13,321 bases of DNA from Flavobacteriaceae bacterium UBA7446. GTDB lineage: Bacteria; Bacteroidota; Bacteroidia; Flavobacteriales; Flavobacteriaceae. The notes under the pieces are model-generated. The model was not told the origin of the DNA and ran no database searches. It saw only the letters and a program-made list of their open reading frames with translations. The stretch lies in NCBI GenBank assembly GCA_002478685.1, contig DLPY01000066.1:1-13321 (forward strand), written 5' to 3'. Below are positions 1-7,395 of this stretch, piece after piece; the stretch's first letter is position 1, and each line of letters opens with the position of its first letter. A program made the position numbers and the translations under genes.

Positions 1-948
1 TAAATCAATTTCAATAACTTGATCAAAATATTGCTCAGGATTTTGATATACTTCTGGGTCTGCTGTAAGGTGTTCTTTTACTTCGTTTGCAGCATCTGCA
101 ACATCATCTCTACCAGTAGCGCGGAGGTAACGCTCCATAGATGTGTCGTAGCCAAAGGTTGAAGTAGTAGCACCAACCTCAGCACCCATGTTACAAATCG
201 TCCCCTTACCTGTACAAGACATGGCTTCTGCACCTTCGCCAAAATACTCAATAATGGCACCAGTACCCCCTTTTACAGTAAGTATGCCTGCCACTTTAAG
301 AATAACGTCTTTTGGTGCAGTCCAACCATTAAGCTTACCTGTTAGTTTTATGCCGATGAGTTTTGGAAACTTTAATTCCCATGGCATATCCGCCATAACG
401 TCTACTGCATCTGCGCCACCAACTCCAATGGCGAGCATGCCTAAACCACCTGCGTTCACAGTATGTGAGTCTGTTCCAATCATCATTCCACCAGGGAAGG
501 CATAATTTTCCAACACTACTTGATGGATAATCCCCGCACCTGGTTTCCAAAAGCCAATGCCATATTTGTTTGACACAGATTGCAGAAAATCAAACACTTC
601 TGCAGAGGTATTGTTAGCTGATTTTAGGTCGGTACTCGCACCGTCTTTAGCTTGAATGAGGTGGTCGCAATGCACAGTTGTGGGTACCGCTACTTTAGCT
701 TTTCCAGCTTGCATAAACTGCAATAATGCCATTTGCGCAGTAGCGTCTTGACAAGCAATACGGTCTGGGGCAAAGTCCACATAGTCTACTCCACGTGTAA
801 AGGTGGTGGTTGCTGTTCCGTCCCATAGGTGCGTGTACAAAATTTTCTCTGCCGCTGTTAGGGGTTTACCAGTAAGCTTACGTGCTGCTTCTACCCGCTC
901 GGCTAAGCGTGAGTAAGTAGCGTTTATCATTGCTATATCAAAAGTCAT
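1..948 (-). CDS. acn: Aconitate hydratase, mitochondrial type (N-terminal 316 codons, runs off the left edge)
   Basis: Interconverts citrate and isocitrate through cis-aconitate in the TCA cycle; cytoplasmic [4Fe-4S] enzyme. The frame is open from the ATG at 948 to base 1 without a stop, and base 1 falls on a codon boundary, so the C-terminal part of a protein of roughly 750 residues is missing. Active-site segments of the family are visible: CQDATAQ (Gln67), HCDHL (Asp95-His96), HQVVLENY (His142), GTDSHT (Asp160, Ser161, His162) and NMGAEVGATT (Glu257). These correspond to the catalytic and substrate-binding residues of pig heart aconitase. The three cluster-ligand cysteines of the family (SCTNS and CGPC regions) lie further downstream, outside the window, so they cannot be checked. 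No good -7 box precedes it. It diverges from the gene at 1099 across 150 bp. Identification is very secure. Confidence 0.97.
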   Translation of the reverse strand, partial: MTFDIAMINATYSRLAERVEAARKLTGKPLTAAEKILYTHLWDGTATTTFTRGVDYVDFAPDRIACQDATAQMALLQFMQAGKAKVAVPTTVHCDHLIQAKDGASTDLKSANNTSAEVFDFLQSVSNKYGIGFWKPGAGIIHQVVLENYAFPGGMMIGTDSHTVNAGGLGMLAIGVGGADAVDVMADMPWELKFPKLIGIKLTGKLNGWTAPKDVILKVAGILTVKGGTGAIIEYFGEGAEAMSCTGKGTICNMGAEVGATTSTFGYDTSMERYLRATGRDDVADAANEVKEHLTADPEVYQNPEQYFDQVIEIDL

Positions 949-1086
949 AGTAAATTTGGTTTAAAGTGACTATAAAAATATAAAATAAGCGTGGTTTTAT
1001 TTTATCTATTTAATAGATTTAGATTATTTCCAAATAGACCCCTAAGTTATTGGTATAAAAAGCGACAAAATTTGACGAGAATACTG

Positions 1087-1094
1087 TACTTTTG
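1087..1094 (+). promoter_or_regulatory. Bacteroidota -7 box TACTTTTG for the nucleotidyltransferase gene
   Basis: TACTTTTG matches TAnnTTTG exactly and ends only 4 bases before the ATG at 1099. No TTG lies at the usual 17-23 bp upstream (the nearest ones are 12 and 34 bp away), so only half of the promoter is present. If it is used, the mRNA would be leaderless or nearly so. A chance match in AT-rich DNA is possible. Confidence 0.4.
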
Positions 1095-1098
1095 AGAC

Positions 1099-1518
1099 AT
1101 GAAAAAAGCAGTAATTGTAAGCGGCTATTTTAATCCTATTCACAAAGGGCACTTAGAATATTTTCAAAACGCCAAATCAAACGGAGATGCTCTTTTCGTT
1201 ATAGTAAATTCAGACCATCAGCGTGCGTTGAAGGGCTCAAAAGAATTTCAAGACGAGAAAGAGCGTGTTTTTATTGTTTCCAGTTTGCGTGTTGTGGATA
1301 AAGTATTTTTGTCTATTGACAAGGATCGGACAGTATGTGAAACGATTACCCTTATTCATAAAGAATTTGGCAATGTGTATGCTTTAGCATTTGCTAATGG
1401 TGGCGACCAAAATAATGATACTATTCCCGAGCGTCCTGTCTGCGAGCGTTTAGGCATTTCCCTTATAGACGGGTTGGGCGATAAAATTCAATCCTCTTCC
1501 TGGCTTCTTAAAAAGTAG
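1099..1518 (+). CDS. Cytidylyltransferase-like nucleotidyltransferase (HxGH family), 139 aa
   Basis: Small single-domain member of the nucleotidyltransferase superfamily that includes glycerol-3-phosphate cytidylyltransferase (TagD) and the adenylyltransferase half of HldE. These enzymes transfer a nucleotide from CTP or ATP onto a phosphorylated substrate. Residues 4-18 contain the nucleotide-binding signature GYFNPIHKGH, with HxGH at 15-18 (His15, His18). Near the C-terminus GDKIQSSSW (about 127-135) sits where relatives carry the second nucleotide-contacting motif (ISST/RTST type). The length fits a stand-alone catalytic domain. There is no signal peptide, so it is cytoplasmic. The start is fixed because the conserved first strand KKAVIVSGYF begins right after the ATG. 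The substrate cannot be deduced: neighbours are aconitase (divergent) and a glucanase (convergent), neither linked to cell-envelope precursor synthesis. I expect an adenylyl- or cytidylyltransferase on a sugar- or polyol-phosphate. Confidence 0.88.
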   Translation: MKKAVIVSGYFNPIHKGHLEYFQNAKSNGDALFVIVNSDHQRALKGSKEFQDEKERVFIVSSLRVVDKVFLSIDKDRTVCETITLIHKEFGNVYALAFANGGDQNNDTIPERPVCERLGISLIDGLGDKIQSSSWLLKK

Positions 1519-1525
1519 CTTTTTA
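1509..1525. terminator. Possible weak bidirectional terminator between convergent genes
   Basis: TAAAAAG, a 3-base loop, then CTTTTTA form a 7-bp hairpin that overlaps the TAG stop at 1516-1518. It fills the 15-bp gap before the stop of the opposite gene (1534). It is almost pure A-T and so thermodynamically weak. I list it because the two genes converge here and no better terminator exists for either. Confidence 0.25.
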
Positions 1526-1533
1526 TTTTCAAA

Positions 1534-4500
1534 TTATTCAACAATAACCCTGTGAAATGAATGCCTTCTACCGTGATATACTTTTAGTAGGTATAAACCG
1601 CTCGTCAAATCATCTACATAGATTTGGGCATTCTTAGGATTGACTTGCTTAACCATCTTACCGTTGATGGAAAATAGCTCAACCTTTTCTGGTGTGCTGT
1701 CAGCCACTGAGATATGAATAATTTTATCAGCGGGGTTTGGGTAAACACTTACTTCAGGAAGTGAACCTATATCTTCAATGCCTAAGGTACATACATCACC
1801 TACTTTATAAGAGAAATATTTGGTAACGGCAAGCCCACCGGCAAAGGCGAACTTACAAGCATAAGAAATGGTTTCCCCAACAGTAAAGCCACTTACGGTA
1901 GTGCTAAATGTATTCCCAGAACCGCTCATTTGAGTTTCAGAAAATGGACTCTCTTTCCATAAATAGGCAAAAACTCCAGTTTTATCGGTGTCTAATAACT
2001 CAAAAGTAAAGGTTACACTAGTACCACTTGTAACAAAGGAATAGGTATACCCTGTACTAAATGCGCCTTGACTTGCTTCATCATCTGTCCCAGAACAAGC
2101 CGTGTTGGTATCTGCCGTGGTTGTTGCTTGAAGTGAAATGGGATTATTACTCGCAGCATTTTGACTGATATCTTTAGCTGTAATAGAGAAATTATATGTC
2201 GTTTGAGGAGATAAACTACTAATAACTAGTGAGGTTTGTGCTCCCGAATTACCGTTAATGCTTTTTTGCTCTTGCCCATAGACCACATCATAGACTACAG
2301 AACCAGAATTGTCATTTGCTTGTAAAAGTAATTCTATCGACCTTGCTCCTACAGTTCCCACAGATGCGGTAAAGTTGGTAGGACCTTCAGTATCAGAAAC
2401 GCTGCCACTACAATCATTACCAACAACATAACTCATATATTTTGTTACAGCCATACCACCAATAAATGCAAATTTTACCCCATAGCTTATGGTTTGTCCT
2501 GCAGATAATCCACCTACCGTTTTTGCATAAGTCGTTCCACTAACATGATTCATTTCCGATTCTTGAAAAGGGGACTCTCTCCATAAATAAGCCGCAACTC
2601 CTGACTTATCTGTATCAAGTAGTTCAATCGAAATGGTTACGTTGGTTCCAACGGTTTCAAAAGTAGCTTTATAGCCTACAGAAAAAGAGCCCTGTTGAGC
2701 TTCGCTATCAGTAATAACACAGGAAACCACTTCGTTAACGGTAATTTCTACAGCTTGAGATGTGGTTACGCTTCCTTCATTATCAGTTGCTTTAGCGGTT
2801 AATTGATGCGTGCCTGCAGGTGCACCTGTCCAAGAAAAGGTGAAGGGTTCTGAAGTGTCTTCTCCAATTTTAGTATCTCCTGCAAAAAATTCAACCTTGT
2901 CAACAGTTCCATCTAAATCTGATGCTGCAGCACTAATATCTATGGCTGCGCCCTCGGCAAAAGAAGTACTGTTGGTTGGAGAATTAATGGATATTGAAGG
3001 ATTAGAATTTCCAGATTCCGAGACGATGATTAGCACTTCATCCGTTGAAGTATAGGTACCATCAGAAACAGTTAATAAACACTTATATACGCCGATTGCA
3101 AGATTTGATACTTGTGGCGATATACTAGAACTCGTTGTAAAGGTTAGTTGGGTGGGACCATACACTTGTGACCAAACGTAGGTTACGGTTTTTCCGCTAG
3201 GGGCATAAGTGCCAGAACCGTCCAACACAGCAGAACCACTTGATAAAATAGCAGATACATTTGTGCCAGCGTCTGCAACGGGCGGATCATAGCCTAAGTC
3301 TCCCGTCCGGGTAAATGTCATTTTCCCTAAGTTAAACTCCCCACCCTCAATAGCAACTCGCAATATATGTTCTCCGCCAGTTAGGGCTATACCAGTTACT
3401 GTTTTGGTTGTCCAAGTACCCCAACCAGAGGTAGTTGAAAACGAAATCGACCCGCTTATGGTTTGCCCGTCAAGTTCGAAGTGCATAGGCCCTCCACCAT
3501 TCGAATTACCAGAAGCATATCTAATGGCCACGGAATAGGTTCCAGCAGTTTGAACATTTATGGTATATTCTAGCCATTCGCCGGCATTAGTCCAACCAAC
3601 CGTCATTCCTTCGTTAGCGTCTGTTGCAGTGTCTACATATTCGTCTGAACGTGCACCTCCTTCATTGATGATAGAACTATCGAAGTAAGAAATATTTTGA
3701 CCTACACCCCCTAGGTATGTATCAAAGTGGCCAGCCTCTATAATTCCTGGAATAGTATGAGCTGAAGCATAAGGAACTTGCTCACCCACTTGAATAGAAA
3801 CGCTATTGGATACGGCAAACTCAGTACCTAAAAATACTTTAGCGTACATACCGTGAATACCCAACGCAAGATTATTGGGTTGGGCTTGATAAGGAGCTGT
3901 AGTGTCTGTACTTATCAAAGTAGTTCCATCATAAAACTCCACTTTAGTAATGTTGGTATTAGAAGTGGAATACGTTAGGTTAACGCTACCGCCCACATAG
4001 GCTTGATTAAAATCTGAACTTAGGGTTCCTGAGACATTTACATCGCGGCTCGTAACCAGCTGTCCTGCTGGTACAACCAAGGTTTCGCCATTAGAAAAAG
4101 TGACGGTTATTTGACTGTCGCTATAATTATGTGCCACATAGGTGGTTTCTCCATCTGCATTTGTAAATGCAGCTGCAATGGGGTGATTGGCAGTAATAGA
4201 AGCATCCACTGGCCCTAAAGCATTCATGGCGTGCAACCAATGATAGGTCTGCGCATCTGAAATACCAAATTTTAAATTTCTATTGGGATAGCTGTCGTAC
4301 AGGTCTATAGCAGTCTGTGCATCTGTAAGGGATAAAAACTTCCAATAGGTATCGTGCCATAAATCATCATTTTCTTGATTACTTAAAATCCCGGTGTTTG
4401 ATGCCATTTCTGCCCACAATTCAGCAGCATAAGTTTTATTATGCCCCAAATAAAGTGAACCGCCGTGTATGGGATATAATTCTATTCCGTATGAAGCTGC

Positions 4501-6297
4501 TATATCATTAGTCCAAAAAGTACCATTGTCATAAGAATTTCCCCACACTCTTGAAACTAGCTTATAGACCTGCCCAGGTTTAAACACCCTATCATGCACA
4601 TCAAAAAAATATTCTTCCGTGGCAGACTGCTCGGTAGTATATATATATATACCCAGATCACGTATGGCATCATTGGAAGTAATACTTCCCCAATGGATAA
4701 GCGATGTGGCAAACTGCATACTTTCGGAAGAAGACTCTTGGTCATTTCCAAAGTAGTTGGCATTAGCAAAACCATTTGCCCAACTGTGTCCAGCGTATGG
4801 ACTAAAATTTCGTAAAAAGGGGAATAAAGTGTCATTTCTGTCTGAGGAGGCTGCATCGCGAACAAGGAGGTTTACCATATCCCCCCAATCATCAGCCCAA
4901 CCCGGGTCAAATTGTTCCATAAATGCTGCAGCGTGTATAAAATAACCCCAGTGGAAGTGGTGGTCATTTATATTACCGTCTTGTCCATGTCCTGCAGGAT
5001 ATCCCAAAAGAGAAGTCCATGCATTGTTGTAGTAAAATAAAAAAGCTACTTCCCCTGCTTGATATGATAACCAGTCCTCCAATCGCTCTTTAATGGTTGC
5101 AAGCATCTTGTTTAGCCCTACGGTGTCACCCATTTGGTCGGCAATACGCGCGGTTTGAATCATACGGTTTATCATCTGTCCGTCATTGTATGAATCAGTC
5201 CAAGGATTCAGCGCATCGTTTTCTATAACACCAACTTTCTCATCGAGTTTGTTGGGATCAAATCCTGAGCTGTAGTTTGCCAAATACGGCAGCGTGGGCA
5301 ACACTCCCTTAAAAGTATTGGCTACAGTAAAGCTATTCCCATCAAGCATCTTTAATTCGCCACGAACAGAGTCATAGCTCTGCCCAGAAGGGGTTGGAGA
5401 ATTAGTGTCAAGGTTTGCCCATTGGTGTGGCAATAATCCCATTAGGACATTGGTTTCGGAGCCTTCTTTTACTTCAGTACTTACCAAAAAATCGGTGGTT
5501 ACCTTAGCTGTTGCTGGGTCGTAGCTCCAAGAAGTTGTTGTATTTGTTGGAAAAACATAGGCATATTTTTTATAGGCTTGGGCTGTAGCACTAACGTTCG
5601 TTGTGCTTTGCGGAAGCATCGCCACAGACCAGTAGTTTTTTCCGTTGAGTGATGAGGTGTAGGTATTGCCAGACGCAGACCAAGTACTACCAACAGGGGC
5701 ATAAACAACAAAATCGGCACCACTACTAGCGTTTTCTATAATCAATAGCTCGTTAGATACGGTTGCCGTTCCACTATTGACTGTAACAGAAGCTGAATCT
5801 CCCGAGTTTTTTTCAAAATACAAAAAAGGCATTCCAATTCCAGAAGTAACATCCATATCTCTGACATCATCATTCCAATTCATGGTAACGGTCCAATCGG
5901 AGTGGTCAGAGACCGTTGCTTTATCTGCATTCAAGCCCGTAAGCCCCACTTCAATGGAGTTGCTAGTCCCAGGAGCTCCCCATGGAACGTAGGTAACAAT
6001 GAGACCATTATTCGTTGTTTTCATGGTCATTGGATAATTAAATAAATCAGTCACGTGATTATCTTTAACAAGCCTAGACCACCAGTCGTTGGTTGGTACC
6101 GGTTTTCCAGCAGCTGTTTTGGAAAGTTGCGGGGTTCCAGAAGGAAATGCATTCCGCCCAGCAACATCAACACCAGGGAAAACAGTAGTATAGCTGCCGG
6201 AACCTACTGGAGTTTGTCCAAAGCCAAAAACACAGAACAATAATATTATTGTGGAGGTTAGAAAAGATAAGAGACATGAAAATGCAGATAAATTCAT
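1534..6297 (-). CDS. Secreted multimodular GH81 endo-beta-1,3-glucanase (laminarinase) with T9SS sorting domain, 1587 aa
   Basis: Hydrolyses internal beta-1,3-glucosidic bonds in laminarin-type glucans outside the cell. Order: signal peptide 1-28 (hydrophobic run ending FGFGQ); GH81 catalytic domain about 35-735; Ig-like 752-838; CBM6-like 845-996; PKD/REJ-like 1000-1092; second Ig-like 1097-1188; Cys-bracketed module A 1193-1296; FN3-like 1300-1397; module B 1401-1503; T9SS type A tail 1512-1587 with YPNP at 1518-1521. GH81 hallmarks are PTNDWW (68-73), NDHHFHWG (Asp445, the family's catalytic acid) and NDQESSSES (Glu521 and Glu525, where the family places the general base). I chose the ATG at 6297, which gives a clean signal peptide; a GTG at 6336 would add 13 residues ahead of it and is less likely. 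The catalytic assignment is strong; the number of accessory folds is inferred from sequence character. No sugar-uptake genes flank it. Confidence 0.95.
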   Translation of the reverse strand: MNLSAFSCLLSFLTSTIILLFCVFGFGQTPVGSGSYTTVFPGVDVAGRNAFPSGTPQLSKTAAGKPVPTNDWWSRLVKDNHVTDLFNYPMTMKTTNNGLIVTYVPWGAPGTSNSIEVGLTGLNADKATVSDHSDWTVTMNWNDDVRDMDVTSGIGMPFLYFEKNSGDSASVTVNSGTATVSNELLIIENASSGADFVVYAPVGSTWSASGNTYTSSLNGKNYWSVAMLPQSTTNVSATAQAYKKYAYVFPTNTTTSWSYDPATAKVTTDFLVSTEVKEGSETNVLMGLLPHQWANLDTNSPTPSGQSYDSVRGELKMLDGNSFTVANTFKGVLPTLPYLANYSSGFDPNKLDEKVGVIENDALNPWTDSYNDGQMINRMIQTARIADQMGDTVGLNKMLATIKERLEDWLSYQAGEVAFLFYYNNAWTSLLGYPAGHGQDGNINDHHFHWGYFIHAAAFMEQFDPGWADDWGDMVNLLVRDAASSDRNDTLFPFLRNFSPYAGHSWANGFANANYFGNDQESSSESMQFATSLIHWGSITSNDAIRDLGIYIYTTEQSATEEYFFDVHDRVFKPGQVYKLVSRVWGNSYDNGTFWTNDIAASYGIELYPIHGGSLYLGHNKTYAAELWAEMASNTGILSNQENDDLWHDTYWKFLSLTDAQTAIDLYDSYPNRNLKFGISDAQTYHWLHAMNALGPVDASITANHPIAAAFTNADGETTYVAHNYSDSQITVTFSNGETLVVPAGQLVTSRDVNVSGTLSSDFNQAYVGGSVNLTYSTSNTNITKVEFYDGTTLISTDTTAPYQAQPNNLALGIHGMYAKVFLGTEFAVSNSVSIQVGEQVPYASAHTIPGIIEAGHFDTYLGGVGQNISYFDSSIINEGGARSDEYVDTATDANEGMTVGWTNAGEWLEYTINVQTAGTYSVAIRYASGNSNGGGPMHFELDGQTISGSISFSTTSGWGTWTTKTVTGIALTGGEHILRVAIEGGEFNLGKMTFTRTGDLGYDPPVADAGTNVSAILSSGSAVLDGSGTYAPSGKTVTYVWSQVYGPTQLTFTTSSSISPQVSNLAIGVYKCLLTVSDGTYTSTDEVLIIVSESGNSNPSISINSPTNSTSFAEGAAIDISAAASDLDGTVDKVEFFAGDTKIGEDTSEPFTFSWTGAPAGTHQLTAKATDNEGSVTTSQAVEITVNEVVSCVITDSEAQQGSFSVGYKATFETVGTNVTISIELLDTDKSGVAAYLWRESPFQESEMNHVSGTTYAKTVGGLSAGQTISYGVKFAFIGGMAVTKYMSYVVGNDCSGSVSDTEGPTNFTASVGTVGARSIELLLQANDNSGSVVYDVVYGQEQKSINGNSGAQTSLVISSLSPQTTYNFSITAKDISQNAASNNPISLQATTTADTNTACSGTDDEASQGAFSTGYTYSFVTSGTSVTFTFELLDTDKTGVFAYLWKESPFSETQMSGSGNTFSTTVSGFTVGETISYACKFAFAGGLAVTKYFSYKVGDVCTLGIEDIGSLPEVSVYPNPADKIIHISVADSTPEKVELFSINGKMVKQVNPKNAQIYVDDLTSGLYLLKVYHGRRHSFHRVIVE
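1789..2097 (-). repeat. Module B: second copy of a duplicated ~103-residue domain inside the GH81 protein
   Basis: Residues 1401-1503, beginning CSGTDDEASQGAFSTGY and ending VGDVC. It shares with module A the stretches ELLDTDK, AYLW.ESPF, KFAF.GG and AVTKY.SY. Cysteines at both ends suggest an N-to-C disulfide closing a beta-sandwich, and the many aromatic and Gly residues would suit a carbohydrate-binding module. Its family is not certain to me. CBM56 is a candidate because, as I recall, GH81-CBM6-CBM56 architecture is known from a Bacillus laminarinase. Confidence 0.85.
2410..2721 (-). repeat. Module A: first copy of the duplicated ~104-residue domain
   Basis: Residues 1193-1296, from CVITDSEAQQGSFSVGY to VGNDC. 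By eye more than half of the positions agree with module B, with the same cysteines at both ends and the core AYLWRESPF / FAFIGGMAVTKY. An FN3-like linker domain of about 100 residues separates the copies, so the duplication is not a simple tandem one. Confidence 0.85.
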
Positions 6298-6543
6298 TTT
6301 AGTTGTGAAAAAAGAATTATTAAAACTAGTTATCACAAAATACGCGCTAATTTTTTTGATTTTTTTAAAATATGCATATACACAATATATACATCGTTAA
6401 AAAAGAGGGGCCATTTTTAAAAAACCTCAACAGCTTTTAAGTGCTACATTATTATGTGTTATTAAAATGTAATTTGGAGAAGGCATTAAAGCCATTGTGA
6501 TTTTAGCCTTTTCGAGTAAGGACGGCAAAGTTGAAAAACAAAA
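6298..6543. other. Gene-free AT-rich leader region of the glucanase gene, with a paired ATATACA repeat
   Basis: There is no credible ORF here. ATATACA occurs at 6376-6382 and 6387-6393, an 11-bp period (one helical turn), about 80-95 bp upstream of the glucanase ATG. It reads as TGTATAT twice on the coding strand and adjoins the palindrome ATATGCATAT (6370-6379). It could be a regulator site, but AT-rich chance is a real alternative. No exact TAnnTTTG box lies upstream of the glucanase gene. Confidence 0.3.
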
Positions 6544-6564
6544 AACCTTCACATTGTGAAGGTT
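6544..6564 (-). terminator. Rho-independent terminator downstream of the tRNA relic and the lipoprotein gene
   Basis: Perfect 9-bp stem AACCTTCAC / GTGAAGGTT (6544-6552 with 6556-6564), 3-base loop. On the minus strand it is followed by a T-rich tract (TTTTGTTTTT). It lies about 70 bp after the lipoprotein stop and only 5 bp beyond the 3' end of tRNA-like copy 1. That is also where a tRNA terminator would be, so it may have been inherited from a tRNA gene. Confidence 0.8.
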
Positions 6565-6569
6565 AAAAA

Positions 6570-6606
6570 GTGGAGGAAAAGGGTTTAGAACTACCGACTT
6601 CTCACT
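6570..6606 (-). pseudogene. tRNA 3'-end relic, copy 1
   Basis: Read on the minus strand this resembles the 3' part of a tRNA: an acceptor strand TTCCTCC with discriminator A, a T-loop-like TTCTAAA with following CCC, and upstream GTCGG and CAGTGAGA where the variable and anticodon region would be. The T-stem no longer pairs properly and the 5' half is absent. The first 17 bases on the plus strand match copy 2 at 14 positions and copy 3 at 11. It is followed 5 bp away by the terminator at 6544-6564. Confidence 0.5.
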
Positions 6607-6632
6607 GTTAGATTAATTAAATGGTCTAAAGA

Positions 6633-7067
6633 TTAATCAATTATTGTTAGCTTAATTCTTTTGCCACTAATCCATTCAGCGGCTTCAGAAATATCAGTTT
6701 CAGATCTCAAAGAAATTCGCACTATTCCCTCACCATAACTGAAATAAATAAATGAAGGTTTTTCTCCATAAGCAACCTCACAGTTTAGGCAATATTGTGG
6801 AAACATGCTCCAGCGTTGGGGGCGTCCTTCCTTTGCAGCTCTTTCAAGGTAGGCTATAACAGTTCCATTTTCCATTACAGTTTTATCAATTTCCTTTACA
6901 GGCATAACAAAATTGCCATATGTTTTGTCTGCTCTAGAATCTGTTAATTCACCGATTGTTACATAAACTGTTTCAAACTTTTCGGATACTGACTCCTTTA
7001 CTTCAGTTTCTATGTTTTGACAAGATGAAATGAGGAAACAGAAAAGTATTAAATAATATATTTTCAT
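6633..7067 (-). CDS. Small lipoprotein of unknown function, 144 aa
   Basis: The N-terminus is a lipoprotein signal: a short hydrophobic stretch ending in the lipobox ISSC with Cys16 as lipid-anchoring residue, then an acidic linker (QNIETEVKE). The mature part looks like a compact beta-rich domain: a segment ITELTDSRAD-like in character, then VKEIDKTVMENGTVIAYLER (about 55-75), a CLNC pair near residue 87, and a closing segment ending KLTIID. This layout (predicted strand, an NGxVxxY segment, a closing strand) occurs in many uncharacterised small Bacteroidota envelope proteins, but I cannot name a family. The ATG at 7067 is preferred over an in-frame TTG at 7088 because the promoter-like box at 7086-7093 overlaps the latter. 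It lies between tRNA-end relics, followed by the terminator at 6544-6564, and stands alone. Confidence 0.8.
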   Translation of the reverse strand: MKIYYLILFCFLISSCQNIETEVKESVSEKFETVYVTIGELTDSRADKTYGNFVMPVKEIDKTVMENGTVIAYLERAAKEGRPQRWSMFPQYCLNCEVAYGEKPSFIYFSYGEGIVRISLRSETDISEAAEWISGKRIKLTIID

Positions 7068-7085
7068 TTGAATTAAATTATTGAT

Positions 7086-7093
7086 CAAACTTA
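7086..7093 (-). promoter_or_regulatory. -7 box TAAGTTTG for the lipoprotein gene
   Basis: On the minus strand TAAGTTTG matches TAnnTTTG exactly and ends 18 bases before the ATG at 7067, a normal distance for a short leader. No exact TTG is found at the -33 position. It decides the start codon of the lipoprotein, since an upstream TTG start would lie inside the promoter. Confidence 0.5.
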
Positions 7094-7265
7094 ATTTTTT
7101 TCTGTTAATATCATATTAATAAAACGTTATTGAATCTCATGTAATCAAAATTTGATTTGGACAATGTTTTAAACCCACAATCCATTTTTTTTGAGAAACT
7201 ACGACAGAATAAAAAAGCAAATTTTTTTTTCAGCATGTAGATTAAGTTGTTTAGTTGAGATGATT

Positions 7266-7304
7266 AAAAACCTCAGACAATTTACTATCAGTAATGGGGT
7301 TTTT
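7266..7304. terminator. Possible bidirectional terminator in the 7068-7395 intergenic stretch
   Basis: AAAAACC (7266-7272) pairs with GGTTTTT (7298-7304) around an inner hairpin TTACT-ATC-AGTAA (7282-7294). T-runs close it in both directions. It lies about 90 bp after the stop of the secreted protein gene at 7396. The unpaired parts of the loop make it imperfect. The rest of 7094-7395 contains no ORF or other structure that I can support. Confidence 0.35.
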
Positions 7305-7395
7305 GAGTAACACACACTTTTAGTATGAGTTATTTAAGCAGACATGGAGTCACAGAATTGAAGAAAGACTTTTTAAATCATAAAATAACAGATCA

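Noticed and set aside
188..505. 105-codon plus-strand ORF
   Set aside because: Antisense to aconitase codons with well-conserved active-site motifs; Pro/Ser-rich shadow.
1789..2721. CRISPR or nucleotide-level repeat array
   Set aside because: The two repeat units are protein-level paralogues of about 310 bp within one reading frame, not short identical repeats with spacers.
4557..4865. 102-codon minus-strand ORF inside the glucanase gene, in another frame
   Set aside because: Shadow of the GH81 catalytic domain, whose own frame is continuous and carries all the conserved motifs.
6479..6516. Hairpin-like AAGGC ... GCCTT
   Set aside because: Only five paired bases around a long loop and no T-run in a useful direction for the minus-strand genes; probably chance.
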